Both the position numbers and the translations under genes were made by a program. Positions 1-6,213 of a stretch of 11,296 nt of DNA are shown here, in pieces. Numbering within the stretch: position 1 is the stretch's first letter; each line of letters starts with the position of its first letter. Source of the stretch: a bacterium (GTDB lineage: Bacteria > Pseudomonadota > Gammaproteobacteria > Burkholderiales > Methylophilaceae); the NCBI GenBank assembly GCA_027310505.1, contig DAIDAS010000290.1, positions 1 to 11,296 on the forward strand, written 5' to 3'. The notes beneath the pieces are model-generated. The model was not told the origin of the DNA. It made no database searches and saw only the letters and a program-made list of their open reading frames with translations.

Positions 1-319
1 GGATGTGTACCGTATGCTGCTGACCAGCGGCGAGGATGTCGGCCTGGCGACAGTTTATAGGGTGCTGACCCAGTTCGAGCAGGCCGGGCTGCTGGTGCGC
101 CACCATTTCGAGAGCGACAAGGCGGTATTCGAGCTGAATCAGGGCGGGCACCATGATCATATCGTCTGCCTGCAGTGCGGACGGGTGGAAGAGTTTTGTG
201 ACGAAGAAATCGAAAAGCGGCAGAAAAAAGCCGCGAGCGATCGTGGTTTCACCATCCGCGAGCATTCACTCTATATCTATGCCGATTGTGTCAAGCAGCC
301 GTGCCCGCATAAAGGCTGA
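1..319 (+). CDS. fur: Ferric uptake regulator Fur, C-terminal part (5' end outside window)
   Basis: This is the 3' portion of a Fur-family metalloregulator: about 105 residues are visible in the frame entering at base 2, ending with TGA at 317-319. Fur is a cytoplasmic dimer that, with ferrous iron, represses iron-uptake genes. The visible part begins inside the winged-helix domain; the recognition-helix segment GLATVYRVLTQFEQAGL is nearly identical to that of E. coli Fur. The dimerisation/metal domain follows, with the HHDH metal-binding cluster, the CLQC zinc-type Cys pair, and a later HSLYIY segment. The tail ends CVKQPCPHKG, shorter than the His-rich tail of E. coli Fur. Zur or PerR are alternatives, but the GLATVYRVL and HHDHIVCLQCG segments favour Fur. 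The true start lies upstream of the window, and ATG/GTG codons at 5 and 16 are internal. Confidence 0.93.
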   Translation, partial: DVYRMLLTSGEDVGLATVYRVLTQFEQAGLLVRHHFESDKAVFELNQGGHHDHIVCLQCGRVEEFCDEEIEKRQKKAASDRGFTIREHSLYIYADCVKQPCPHKG

Positions 320-347
320 TGTTATCTGCCGATCCGCTCGGCGCTGA

Positions 348-382
348 TTGACTAGCGCGATGCGGCGGATTGCATATAAAAT
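348..382 (+). promoter_or_regulatory. Possible promoter for dusB-fis
   Basis: A TTGACT hexamer (348-353, five of six to the -35 consensus) is followed by an A/T-rich run at 371-382 containing TATAAA (375-380) and TAAAAT (377-382). The spacing is 21-23 bp, longer than the usual 16-18, so the pairing is imperfect. The location just upstream of the likely dusB start at 420 makes a promoter plausible. It would also mean that upstream in-frame codons at 348 and 360 are not used for translation. This is inference only. Confidence 0.3.
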
Positions 383-419
383 AGGCAGCTTTCCCCCAAT
401 AGAAAGTAGCGGCATACCT

Positions 420-1445
420 TTGCAGATCGGTCCCTACAAGCTGAGAAACAACCTGATTGTCGCTCCCATGGCAGGGGTGACCGACCGCCCTTTCCGCCAG
501 CTGTGCAAGCGCCTGGGGGCGGGCATGGCGGTGAGTGAGATGGTGACCTCCAACTCGCTGCTGTACGGTTCCGAAAAGACGAAGCGTCGCGCCAACCATG
601 AGGGCGAGACTGAGCCCAAGTCGGTTCAGATCGCCGGCGCCGACCCAAAGATGCTGGCCGAGGCCGCGCGCTACAACGTCGATCACGGCGCGCAGATCAT
701 CGACATCAACATGGGGTGCCCGGCAAAGAAAATCTGCAACGTGATGGCAGGTTCCGCCCTGTTGCGCGACGAGCCGCTGGTGACGCGTATTCTGGAGGCG
801 GTGGTGAAAGCCGTTCCTGAAGTGCCGGTGACGCTGAAGACCCGGTTGGGTTGGGATCATGCCAACAAGAACGTGCTGCTGGTGGCGCGCATTGCCGAGC
901 AGAGCGGCATCCAGGCGCTGGCCATCCACGGCCGCACCCGCTGCCAGGCATATACCGGCGATGCCCGGTACGACCTGATCGCCGAGGTGAAGCAGGCAGT
1001 ACGCATTCCCATTATCGCCAACGGCGACATCACCTCCCCGGAAAAGGCGAAGCTGGTGCTGGACCAGACCGGTGCCGACGGCATTATGATCGGTCGCGCG
1101 GCACAGGGGCGTCCCTGGATTTTTCGCGAGATCGAGCATTACCTGAATACCGGCACGCATCTGTCGCCACCGAAGGTTGCTGAGATCCATCGGGTGTTGC
1201 TGGATCATCTTGATGATTTGTATGGTTTTTATGGCGAGTTGACCGGTGTGCGTGTGGCGCGCAAGCATATCTCCTGGTATACCAAGGGACTGGTCGGTTC
1301 CGCGCAATTCCGCCATGCCATGAACCAGTTGCCGACGGTCGAGGCGCAATTGCAGGCAGTCAATGAGTTTTTCGGCCATTTGCTGCAACAGGGGCAGCAT
1401 CTGCAATATGTCGAACAAGATCAGGAAGAGGCGATGGCGGCATAA
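420..1445 (+). CDS. dusB: tRNA-dihydrouridine synthase B (DusB)
   Basis: This FMN-dependent enzyme reduces specific uridines in the tRNA D-loop (U17 in E. coli) with NADPH. From the TTG at 420 the protein is 341 residues, near the family norm of about 320-345. It opens MQIGPYKLRNN, aligning directly with E. coli MRIGQYQLRNR. Visible signatures are the flavin-barrel APMAGVTDRPF (residues 15-25), DINMGCPAKK with the catalytic Cys at about 100, the HGRTR segment, NGDI, and the phosphate-binding GADGIMIGRAAQGRPW. The frame stays open upstream to TTG 348 and ATG 360. Those add 20-24 poorly family-like residues over promoter-like sequence, so 420 is preferred, although no good ribosome binding site is seen for any of the three. 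The stop overlaps the fis start by one base, the classic dusB-fis arrangement. Confidence 0.93.
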   Translation: MQIGPYKLRNNLIVAPMAGVTDRPFRQLCKRLGAGMAVSEMVTSNSLLYGSEKTKRRANHEGETEPKSVQIAGADPKMLAEAARYNVDHGAQIIDINMGCPAKKICNVMAGSALLRDEPLVTRILEAVVKAVPEVPVTLKTRLGWDHANKNVLLVARIAEQSGIQALAIHGRTRCQAYTGDARYDLIAEVKQAVRIPIIANGDITSPEKAKLVLDQTGADGIMIGRAAQGRPWIFREIEHYLNTGTHLSPPKVAEIHRVLLDHLDDLYGFYGELTGVRVARKHISWYTKGLVGSAQFRHAMNQLPTVEAQLQAVNEFFGHLLQQGQHLQYVEQDQEEAMAA

Positions 1446-1687
1446 TGGGCGTCCGTGAAAAGAATGATCTGGCTGCGTGCGTGCGCGGCTCGCTTGAAGC
1501 TTATTTCAGGGATCTGGATGGTGAGCCGCCGCACGCCGTCTATGACATGCTGCTCAATTGCGTGGAGAAGCCGCTACTGGATTATGTGCTCAACCACGCA
1601 GGCGGCAACCAGAGCAAGGCGGCGGAAATTCTGGGCCTCAACCGCAATACCTTGCGTAAAAAGCTCAAGCAGCACGGCTTTCAGTAA
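1445..1687 (+). CDS. fis: DNA-binding protein Fis (short form)
   Basis: Fis is a small homodimeric nucleoid protein that bends DNA and modulates rRNA/tRNA promoters, recombination and replication initiation. This 80-residue protein has the central helices (MLLNCVEKPLLDYVLNHAGG, about residues 35-54) and a C-terminal helix-turn-helix, GNQSKAAEILGLNRNTLRKK (about 54-73), almost matching E. coli [20 protein letters not shown]. It is 18 residues shorter than E. coli Fis (98), and the missing N-terminal segment corresponds to the mobile beta-hairpin arms that contact invertases. Short forms are usual in betaproteobacteria as far as I know. ATG 1445 sits inside the dusB stop (TAATG), so translation is probably coupled to dusB. 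It is followed by a 145-bp gap before purH. Confidence 0.94.
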   Translation: MGVREKNDLAACVRGSLEAYFRDLDGEPPHAVYDMLLNCVEKPLLDYVLNHAGGNQSKAAEILGLNRNTLRKKLKQHGFQ

Positions 1688-1832
1688 TTTCATGCTGCAT
1701 TCGATCGAACGCTGTGTCGCCAGTCCTTGCCTTACTCTTCGTACGGCCTGTGGCACTGCGTCCCGCTTTCGATCCCATGCGGCACGGAATTTTATTTTTC
1801 TGTAATTTCTTCTTATTTCGGTAGTAACTTCC
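1688..1832. other. Intergenic region fis-purH: palindrome and A/T-rich promoter-like tract
   Basis: This is a non-coding gap of 145 bp. It contains a perfect 10-bp palindrome TTCGATCGAA (1700-1709) soon after the fis stop. An A/T- and pyrimidine-rich stretch at about 1789-1818 precedes purH and includes the weak -10-like hexamers TTTTAT (1790-1795) and TGTAAT (1801-1806). No convincing -35 element, no PurR-type box like that of E. coli and no clear hairpin-plus-T-run terminator were seen. A purH promoter is likely to lie here because purH does not follow fis tightly, but its exact position is not resolved by eye. Confidence 0.35.
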
Positions 1833-3401
1833 ATGACGATCATCAAACGTGCGCTTATCAGCGTTTCCGACAAGCAGGGCATTCTTGAATTTGCCCGGAC
1901 CCTGACCCGCTTCGGTGTCGAAATTCTTTCGACCGGAGGCACTGCCAAGCTGTTTCGCGACAACAACGTCCCGGTGATCGAAGTCAGCGATTACACCGGT
2001 TTTCCGGAAATGCTGGATGGCCGTGTGAAGACACTGCACCCCAAGGTGCACGGCGGCATTCTCGGTCGACGCGATCTGCCGGAGCACGTCAGTGCCATGC
2101 AGGAGGCTGAGATTCCTGCTATCGATATGGTGGTGGTCAATCTCTACCCGTTCCGCGAAACCATTGCCAAGCCGGATTGCTCGCTGGAAGAAGCCATCGA
2201 GAACATCGACATCGGCGGCCCGACCATGGTGCGCGCGGCAGCCAAGAACTACAACCACGTTGCCATCGTGACCGATCCGGCCGATTACGAGCTGCTGACC
2301 CGCGAGATGGAGTCCAGCCGCGGCGCGATTGGCGCCGAGACGCGTCTGGCGTTGGCGAAAAAGGCGTTTTCCCACACGGCGGAATACGATGGTGCCATTA
2401 GCAATTACCTGACTGCGCTGGATGCCAAGGGCGAGAAACTGGCCTTCCCGGATCGCTTCAATGCCCAGTTCTCTAAGGTGCTCGACTTGCGTTATGGCGA
2501 GAATCCGCACCAAGATGCCGCTTTCTACCGCGATGCCACCGTGCCAGCCGGTGCGCTGGCCAGCTTTAAACAGTTGCAGGGCAAGGAACTCTCCTACAAC
2601 AACATTGGTGATGCCGATGCCGCATGGGAATGCGTCAAGACTTTCGATGTGCCGGCCTGCGTCATCGTCAAGCACGCCAACCCGTGCGGTGTGGCGATCG
2701 ACGGTCACCTGCTCGGCGCCTACGAGAAGGCCTTCAAGACCGACTCGACCTCTGCTTTTGGCGGCATCATCGCCTTCAACGGCGAAGTCGGCATCGACGT
2801 GGTCAACGCGATGAACGAGCGCAAGCATTTTGTCGAAGTGTTGATTGCCCCGTCCTTCACCGCCGACGCCAAGGCTGCGCTGGCCGCCAAGGCCAACCTG
2901 CGCGTGCTGGTGGTGCCGCTCGGGAACGGCAACAACGCCCTCGAATACAAGCGCGTCGGCGGCGGCCTGCTGCTGCAGACCCCGGACGCGCTGAACGTCA
3001 GCCGCGACCAGCTCAAGGTGGTGACCAAAAAACAACCGACCCCGGAGCAACTTGACGACATGTTGTTCGCCTGGCGTGTGGCCAAGTTCGTCAAATCCAA
3101 CGCCATCGTGTTCTGCGGCAACGGCATGACGCTGGGTGTCGGCGCAGGTCAGATGAGCCGTGTGGACAGTACCCGCATTGCCGCGATCAAGGCCCAGAAT
3201 GCCGGGCTGTCGCTGGCTGGTTCGGTGGTGGCGTCCGATGCCTTCTTTCCGTTCCGTGACGGCGTGGACGTGCTGGCCGAAGCCGGTGCAGTCTGCGTCA
3301 TCCAGCCGGGTGGCAGCGTGCGCGACGAAGAAGTGGTTGCGGCAGCGGACGAACACGGCCTGGCCATGGTGCTGACTGGTGTGCGCCATTTCAGGCATTG
3401 A
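1833..3401 (+). CDS. purH: Bifunctional AICAR formyltransferase / IMP cyclohydrolase (PurH)
   Basis: PurH catalyses the last two steps of de novo purine synthesis: 10-formyl-THF-dependent formylation of AICAR to FAICAR, then ring closure to IMP. At 522 residues it is close to the family length (E. coli 529). The N-terminal MGS-like cyclohydrolase domain (about 1-150) shows RALISVSDKQGI, ILSTGGTAKL, and DGRVKTLHPKVHGGIL (62-77) with Lys66. The C-terminal transferase domain carries the diagnostic VKHANPCG with catalytic Lys280-His281, and a KSNAIVF...GVGAGQMSR segment around 414-434. The start is ATG 1833. The Shine-Dalgarno upstream is weak (only GGTAG-like), which is odd for a highly expressed gene. 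purD follows after 12 bp, so the two are probably co-transcribed. Confidence 0.97.
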   Translation: MTIIKRALISVSDKQGILEFARTLTRFGVEILSTGGTAKLFRDNNVPVIEVSDYTGFPEMLDGRVKTLHPKVHGGILGRRDLPEHVSAMQEAEIPAIDMVVVNLYPFRETIAKPDCSLEEAIENIDIGGPTMVRAAAKNYNHVAIVTDPADYELLTREMESSRGAIGAETRLALAKKAFSHTAEYDGAISNYLTALDAKGEKLAFPDRFNAQFSKVLDLRYGENPHQDAAFYRDATVPAGALASFKQLQGKELSYNNIGDADAAWECVKTFDVPACVIVKHANPCGVAIDGHLLGAYEKAFKTDSTSAFGGIIAFNGEVGIDVVNAMNERKHFVEVLIAPSFTADAKAALAAKANLRVLVVPLGNGNNALEYKRVGGGLLLQTPDALNVSRDQLKVVTKKQPTPEQLDDMLFAWRVAKFVKSNAIVFCGNGMTLGVGAGQMSRVDSTRIAAIKAQNAGLSLAGSVVASDAFFPFRDGVDVLAEAGAVCVIQPGGSVRDEEVVAAADEHGLAMVLTGVRHFRH

Positions 3402-3413
3402 GTTGAGGTTTTC

Positions 3414-4682
3414 ATGAAAATTCTGGTCATTGGCAACGGCGGGCGCGAACACGCGCTGGCATGGAAACTGGCGAAGAGCCCCAGGACAACCCGGGTCTAT
3501 GTGGCACCCGGCAACGCCGGAACGGCGCTCGACCCGGATATGGTGAATGTGCCGATTACGGCAATCCCCGATCTGGTCAAATTCGCGCAGGACGAGCAGG
3601 TCGCCCTGACCGTGGTGGGTCCGGAAGCGCCGCTGTCGCAAGGCGTGGTCAACGCTTTCATGGCTGCCGGCCTGAAAATCTTCGGCCCGACCAAGGCCGC
3701 TGCACAACTGGAATCTTCGAAAGATTTCGCCAAGGCCTTCATGCTGCGTCACGGAATCCCGACGGCAGCCTATGCGACCTTCTCGGATGCTGCCGAGGCG
3801 CATGCTTACGTCAAGCAGCAGGGCGCGCCCATTGTCGTCAAGGCGGATGGCTTGGCTGCCGGCAAGGGGGTGGTGGTCGCCATGAGCGAGCAGGACGCCC
3901 ATGACGCCATCGACATGATGCTGGCTGACAACAAGCTGGGTGCGGCTGGTGCGCGGGTGGTGATCGAGGAGTTCCTCGAGGGCGAAGAAGCCAGCTTCAT
4001 CGTCATGTGCGATGGCGAGCATATTCTGCCGCTGGCGACCAGCCAGGATCACAAACGCCTGCTGGATGGCGATCTGGGCCCGAATACCGGTGGTATGGGG
4101 GCGTACTCGCCTGCGCCGGTGGTAACTCCGGAAATCCACGCCAAGGCGATGCGCGAAATCATCCGTCCGACCATTCAGGGCATGGCCAAGGATGGCATCC
4201 GCTACACCGGCTTTTTGTATGCGGGGCTGATGATCGACAAAAACGGCAACCCGAAAACGCTGGAATTCAACTGCCGCATGGGTGACCCGGAAACCCAGCC
4301 TATCATGCTGCGCCTGAAGAGCGATTTTGTGACGCTGGTCGAGCACGCAGTCAACGGCACGCTGGATCAGGTGGAAGCGGAGTGGGACCGTCGCACTGCG
4401 CTGGGTATCGTCATGGCTTCGGCCGGTTACCCTGACGAACCGCGCAAAGGCGATGCCATTACCGGCCTGCCCAAGGATTTACAGGATGCCCACGTGTTTC
4501 ATGCGGGCTCGGCGATGAAGGATGGCCAGCCGGTAACCAGCGGTGGCCGCGTGCTGTGCGTGACAGCACTGGGCGATACGGTCAAGCAGGCGCAGAGCCG
4601 CGCTTACCAGGTCGCCGAAGGTATCCATTTCGAAGGCAGCCAGATGCGCCGCGACATCGGCTGGCGCGCCATCAAAGGATAA
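3414..4682 (+). CDS. purD: Phosphoribosylamine-glycine ligase (GAR synthetase, PurD)
   Basis: PurD is a cytoplasmic ATP-grasp enzyme joining 5-phosphoribosylamine and glycine to form GAR, the second step of purine synthesis. It has 422 residues, the normal length (E. coli 429). The N-domain begins MKILVIGNGGREHALAWKL, the family hallmark. The ATP-grasp core shows PIVVKADGLAAGKGVVVA (139-156), LEGEEASFIV (188-197), LGPNTGGMGAYSP (221-233) and the metal-binding FNCRMGDPETQ (285-295). The C-terminal domain has the VMASAGYP segment. A GAGG Shine-Dalgarno lies just before ATG 3414. It sits 12 bp after purH and 7 bp before tsaC, consistent with one transcript; purH-purD pairing is widespread in proteobacteria. 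Confidence 0.97.
   Translation: MKILVIGNGGREHALAWKLAKSPRTTRVYVAPGNAGTALDPDMVNVPITAIPDLVKFAQDEQVALTVVGPEAPLSQGVVNAFMAAGLKIFGPTKAAAQLESSKDFAKAFMLRHGIPTAAYATFSDAAEAHAYVKQQGAPIVVKADGLAAGKGVVVAMSEQDAHDAIDMMLADNKLGAAGARVVIEEFLEGEEASFIVMCDGEHILPLATSQDHKRLLDGDLGPNTGGMGAYSPAPVVTPEIHAKAMREIIRPTIQGMAKDGIRYTGFLYAGLMIDKNGNPKTLEFNCRMGDPETQPIMLRLKSDFVTLVEHAVNGTLDQVEAEWDRRTALGIVMASAGYPDEPRKGDAITGLPKDLQDAHVFHAGSAMKDGQPVTSGGRVLCVTALGDTVKQAQSRAYQVAEGIHFEGSQMRRDIGWRAIKG
4674..4679 (+). promoter_or_regulatory. Shine-Dalgarno that fixes the TTG start of tsaC
   Basis: AAAGGA lies at the very end of purD, 10 bp before TTG 4690. No in-frame ATG occurs near the conserved N-terminus of tsaC, so this site supports a TTG start. 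The overlap with purD suggests that tsaC translation benefits from ribosomes finishing purD. Confidence 0.6.
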
Positions 4683-4689
4683 CCGGATT

Positions 4690-5235
4690 TTGATCGGCGG
4701 CGCGCGCATTCGTCAGCACTTGAAGCGTGGCGGCGTCATCGCCTACCCGACAGAGTCCTGCTATGGGCTGGGCTGCGACCCGCGCAATCCGCGCGCGGTC
4801 AAACGTGTGCTTGCCCTGAAAAAGCGCAGCGCCGCCAAGGGGCTGATCCTGATTGCCGCGCACCCCCGCCAGTTGCGGCCTTTCCTGGCGAAATTACCCC
4901 CTCTATTGCAACGACGGATGCGTGCGGCCTGGCCCGGACCGCATACCTGGCTGGTGCCCGCATCCCGCGACTGCCCGGCTTTCCTGCGCGGAGTTCATGA
5001 CACGATTGCCGTACGCGTGACGGCACATCCGGGTGCCGCTCATCTGTGCCGTCTGGCAGAAATGGCGCTGGTGTCCACCAGCGCCAACCTCAGCGGCGGC
5101 AAGCCTGCCAGGACGGCAGAAGAATGTCGCCGCATGTTTGGCCGGCGCGCCTTGATTATTCCCGGGCGCATCGGTCCGCGCCGCCGGCCTTCCACCATTC
5201 AACACCTTGTGACCGGTCAGGTCATCAGAAAGTAA
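4690..5235 (+). CDS. tsaC: Threonylcarbamoyl-AMP synthase (TsaC/YrdC family)
   Basis: This enzyme makes threonylcarbamoyl-AMP from threonine, bicarbonate and ATP, which the TsaBDE complex uses to form t6A at position 37 of ANN-decoding tRNAs. At 181 residues it is the short TsaC form (E. coli 190) without the C-terminal Sua5 domain. It aligns well with E. coli TsaC: GGVIAYPTESCYGLGCDP (14-31), the basic KKRSAAKGLILIAA loop (44-57), WPGPHTWLVPA (81-91), IAVRVTAHP (106-114) and the nucleotide-site STSANLSGG (129-137). The start codon is TTG with AAAGGA 10 bp upstream inside purD. The 3-bp gap to hemF and 7-bp gap from purD imply co-transcription, a neighbourhood known from betaproteobacteria. 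YciO paralogues are less likely given the close TsaC match. Confidence 0.92.
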   Translation: MIGGARIRQHLKRGGVIAYPTESCYGLGCDPRNPRAVKRVLALKKRSAAKGLILIAAHPRQLRPFLAKLPPLLQRRMRAAWPGPHTWLVPASRDCPAFLRGVHDTIAVRVTAHPGAAHLCRLAEMALVSTSANLSGGKPARTAEECRRMFGRRALIIPGRIGPRRRPSTIQHLVTGQVIRK

Positions 5236-5238
5236 ATC

Positions 5239-6138
5239 ATGGATTTCAATGCCGTAAAAGATTACTTCGCCAACCTGCAGAACCGCATTGTCGAGGCGCT
5301 GCAACTGGCGGATGGCAAGCATTTTCTGCATGATGCCTGGCAACGCCCGGAAGGCGGTGGCGGCGTGAGTTGCGTGATCGAGGAAGGCCATGTGCTGGAA
5401 CGTGGCGGGGTCAATTTCTCGCATGTCATGGGCGACAAGCTGCCGCCTTCTGCTAGCGCAGGCCGTCCTGCTAGCTCAGGACGCAGCTTTGAGGCGGCTG
5501 GCGTGTCGCTGGTGCTGCATCCGCGCAACCCGTATGCACCCACGGTGCATATGAACGTGCGCTGCTTCATGGCGAAGAAGGCCGGCGAGGACCCGGTATG
5601 GTGGTTCGGTGGCGGCATGGATCTCACGCCTTATTATGGCTTCGAACAGGATGCCGAGCATTTCCACCGCACCTGCAAGCAGGCGCTGGCGCCATTTGGC
5701 GACACACTGTATCCGGAATTCAAGCGCTGGTGCGACGATTATTTCTATCTCAAGCACCGCAAGGAACCGCGCGGCATTGGCGGCGTGTTCTTCGACGATT
5801 TCAATCAACTGGGTTTCGAGCAGAGCTTCGCCATGATGCAAGGCGTGGGAGACGCTTTCCTGCATGCCTATCTGCCGATTCTGCAGCGCCGCAAGGATGT
5901 TGCTTATGGCGAACGCGAGCGTGATTTCCAGGCCTACCGGCGCGGGCGCTATGTCGAATTCAATCTGGTGTACGACCGCGGCACCCTGTTCGGGCTGCAA
6001 TCCGGCGGCCGGACCGAATCCATCCTCATGTCGATGCCGCCCATCGTCAAATGGCGTTACGACTGGCAGCCGGAGGCGGGGTCGGCGGAGGCGAAGTTGT
6101 ATACGGATTTTCTGATCGGTAAAGACTGGCTGGCGTAG
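5239..6138 (+). CDS. hemF: Aerobic (oxygen-dependent) coproporphyrinogen III oxidase
   Basis: HemF oxidatively decarboxylates coproporphyrinogen III to protoporphyrinogen IX using O2, a late step of haem synthesis in the cytoplasm. It has 299 residues, the same as E. coli HemF, and is co-linear with it. Visible blocks are GVNFSHV (57-63), LHPRNPYAPTVHMNVR (93-108), DPVWWFGGGMDLTPYYG (118-134), EHFHRT (140-145), YLKHRKEPRGIGGVFFDD (170-187), AYGERERDFQAYRRGRYVEF and GGRTESILMSMPP. The histidines implicated in metal binding in E. coli (96, 106, 145, 175) correspond to 94, 104, 143 and 173 here, all present. The segment before SFEA is unusual: the frequent RPELAGR is replaced by RPASSGR within a duplicated 6-residue unit (see repeat). 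Presence of hemF indicates that the organism meets oxygen. The start is ATG 5239, three bases after tsaC. Confidence 0.97.
   Translation: MDFNAVKDYFANLQNRIVEALQLADGKHFLHDAWQRPEGGGGVSCVIEEGHVLERGGVNFSHVMGDKLPPSASAGRPASSGRSFEAAGVSLVLHPRNPYAPTVHMNVRCFMAKKAGEDPVWWFGGGMDLTPYYGFEQDAEHFHRTCKQALAPFGDTLYPEFKRWCDDYFYLKHRKEPRGIGGVFFDDFNQLGFEQSFAMMQGVGDAFLHAYLPILQRRKDVAYGERERDFQAYRRGRYVEFNLVYDRGTLFGLQSGGRTESILMSMPPIVKWRYDWQPEAGSAEAKLYTDFLIGKDWLA
5449..5484 (+). repeat. Two imperfect 18-bp in-frame tandem units inside hemF, with a 7-bp inverted repeat
   Basis: Units 5449-5466 and 5467-5484 match at 14 of 18 positions and encode SASAGR then PASSGR (residues 71-82). Each contains GCTAGC. The second unit also completes an inverted repeat, CGTCCTG (5464-5470) and CAGGACG (5477-5483), around a 6-base loop. 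Total HemF length is unchanged relative to E. coli, so this looks like sequence replacement or convergence rather than an insertion. Confidence 0.6.
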
Positions 6139-6164
6139 CGCCATTGAATTGCTGGCCCGGGCCG

Positions 6165-6206
6165 GTATGTTTCATGCATACTAGCCCCGCGTACAATAAT
6201 AGGGAG
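6165..6206 (+). promoter_or_regulatory. Promoter-like -10, dyad element and ribosome binding site of the permease gene
   Basis: A good -10 hexamer TACAAT (6192-6197) and a strong Shine-Dalgarno AGGGAG (6201-6206, 7 bp before ATG 6214) precede the permease. No strong -35 is seen. The place where one should be is overlapped by a dyad, GTATG (6165-6169) and CATAC (6177-6181), that could be an operator. The -10 to start codon distance is short, implying a leader of about 10-15 bases if this -10 is used. A GC-rich 10-bp palindrome, GGCCCGGGCC (6154-6163), lies just upstream after the hemF stop. Confidence 0.4.
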
Positions 6207-6213
6207 ATCATGA

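Noticed and set aside
291..1418. A 375-codon open frame on the minus strand across dusB
   Set aside because: It is antisense to a clear dusB gene and has no recognisable domains, so it is a codon-bias shadow.
1665..4346. An 893-codon open frame on the minus strand across purH and purD
   Set aside because: It is antisense to two unmistakable conserved genes, its translation is rich in His/Arg/Gln with no family resemblance, and long antisense frames are expected in GC-rich coding DNA with strong codon bias.
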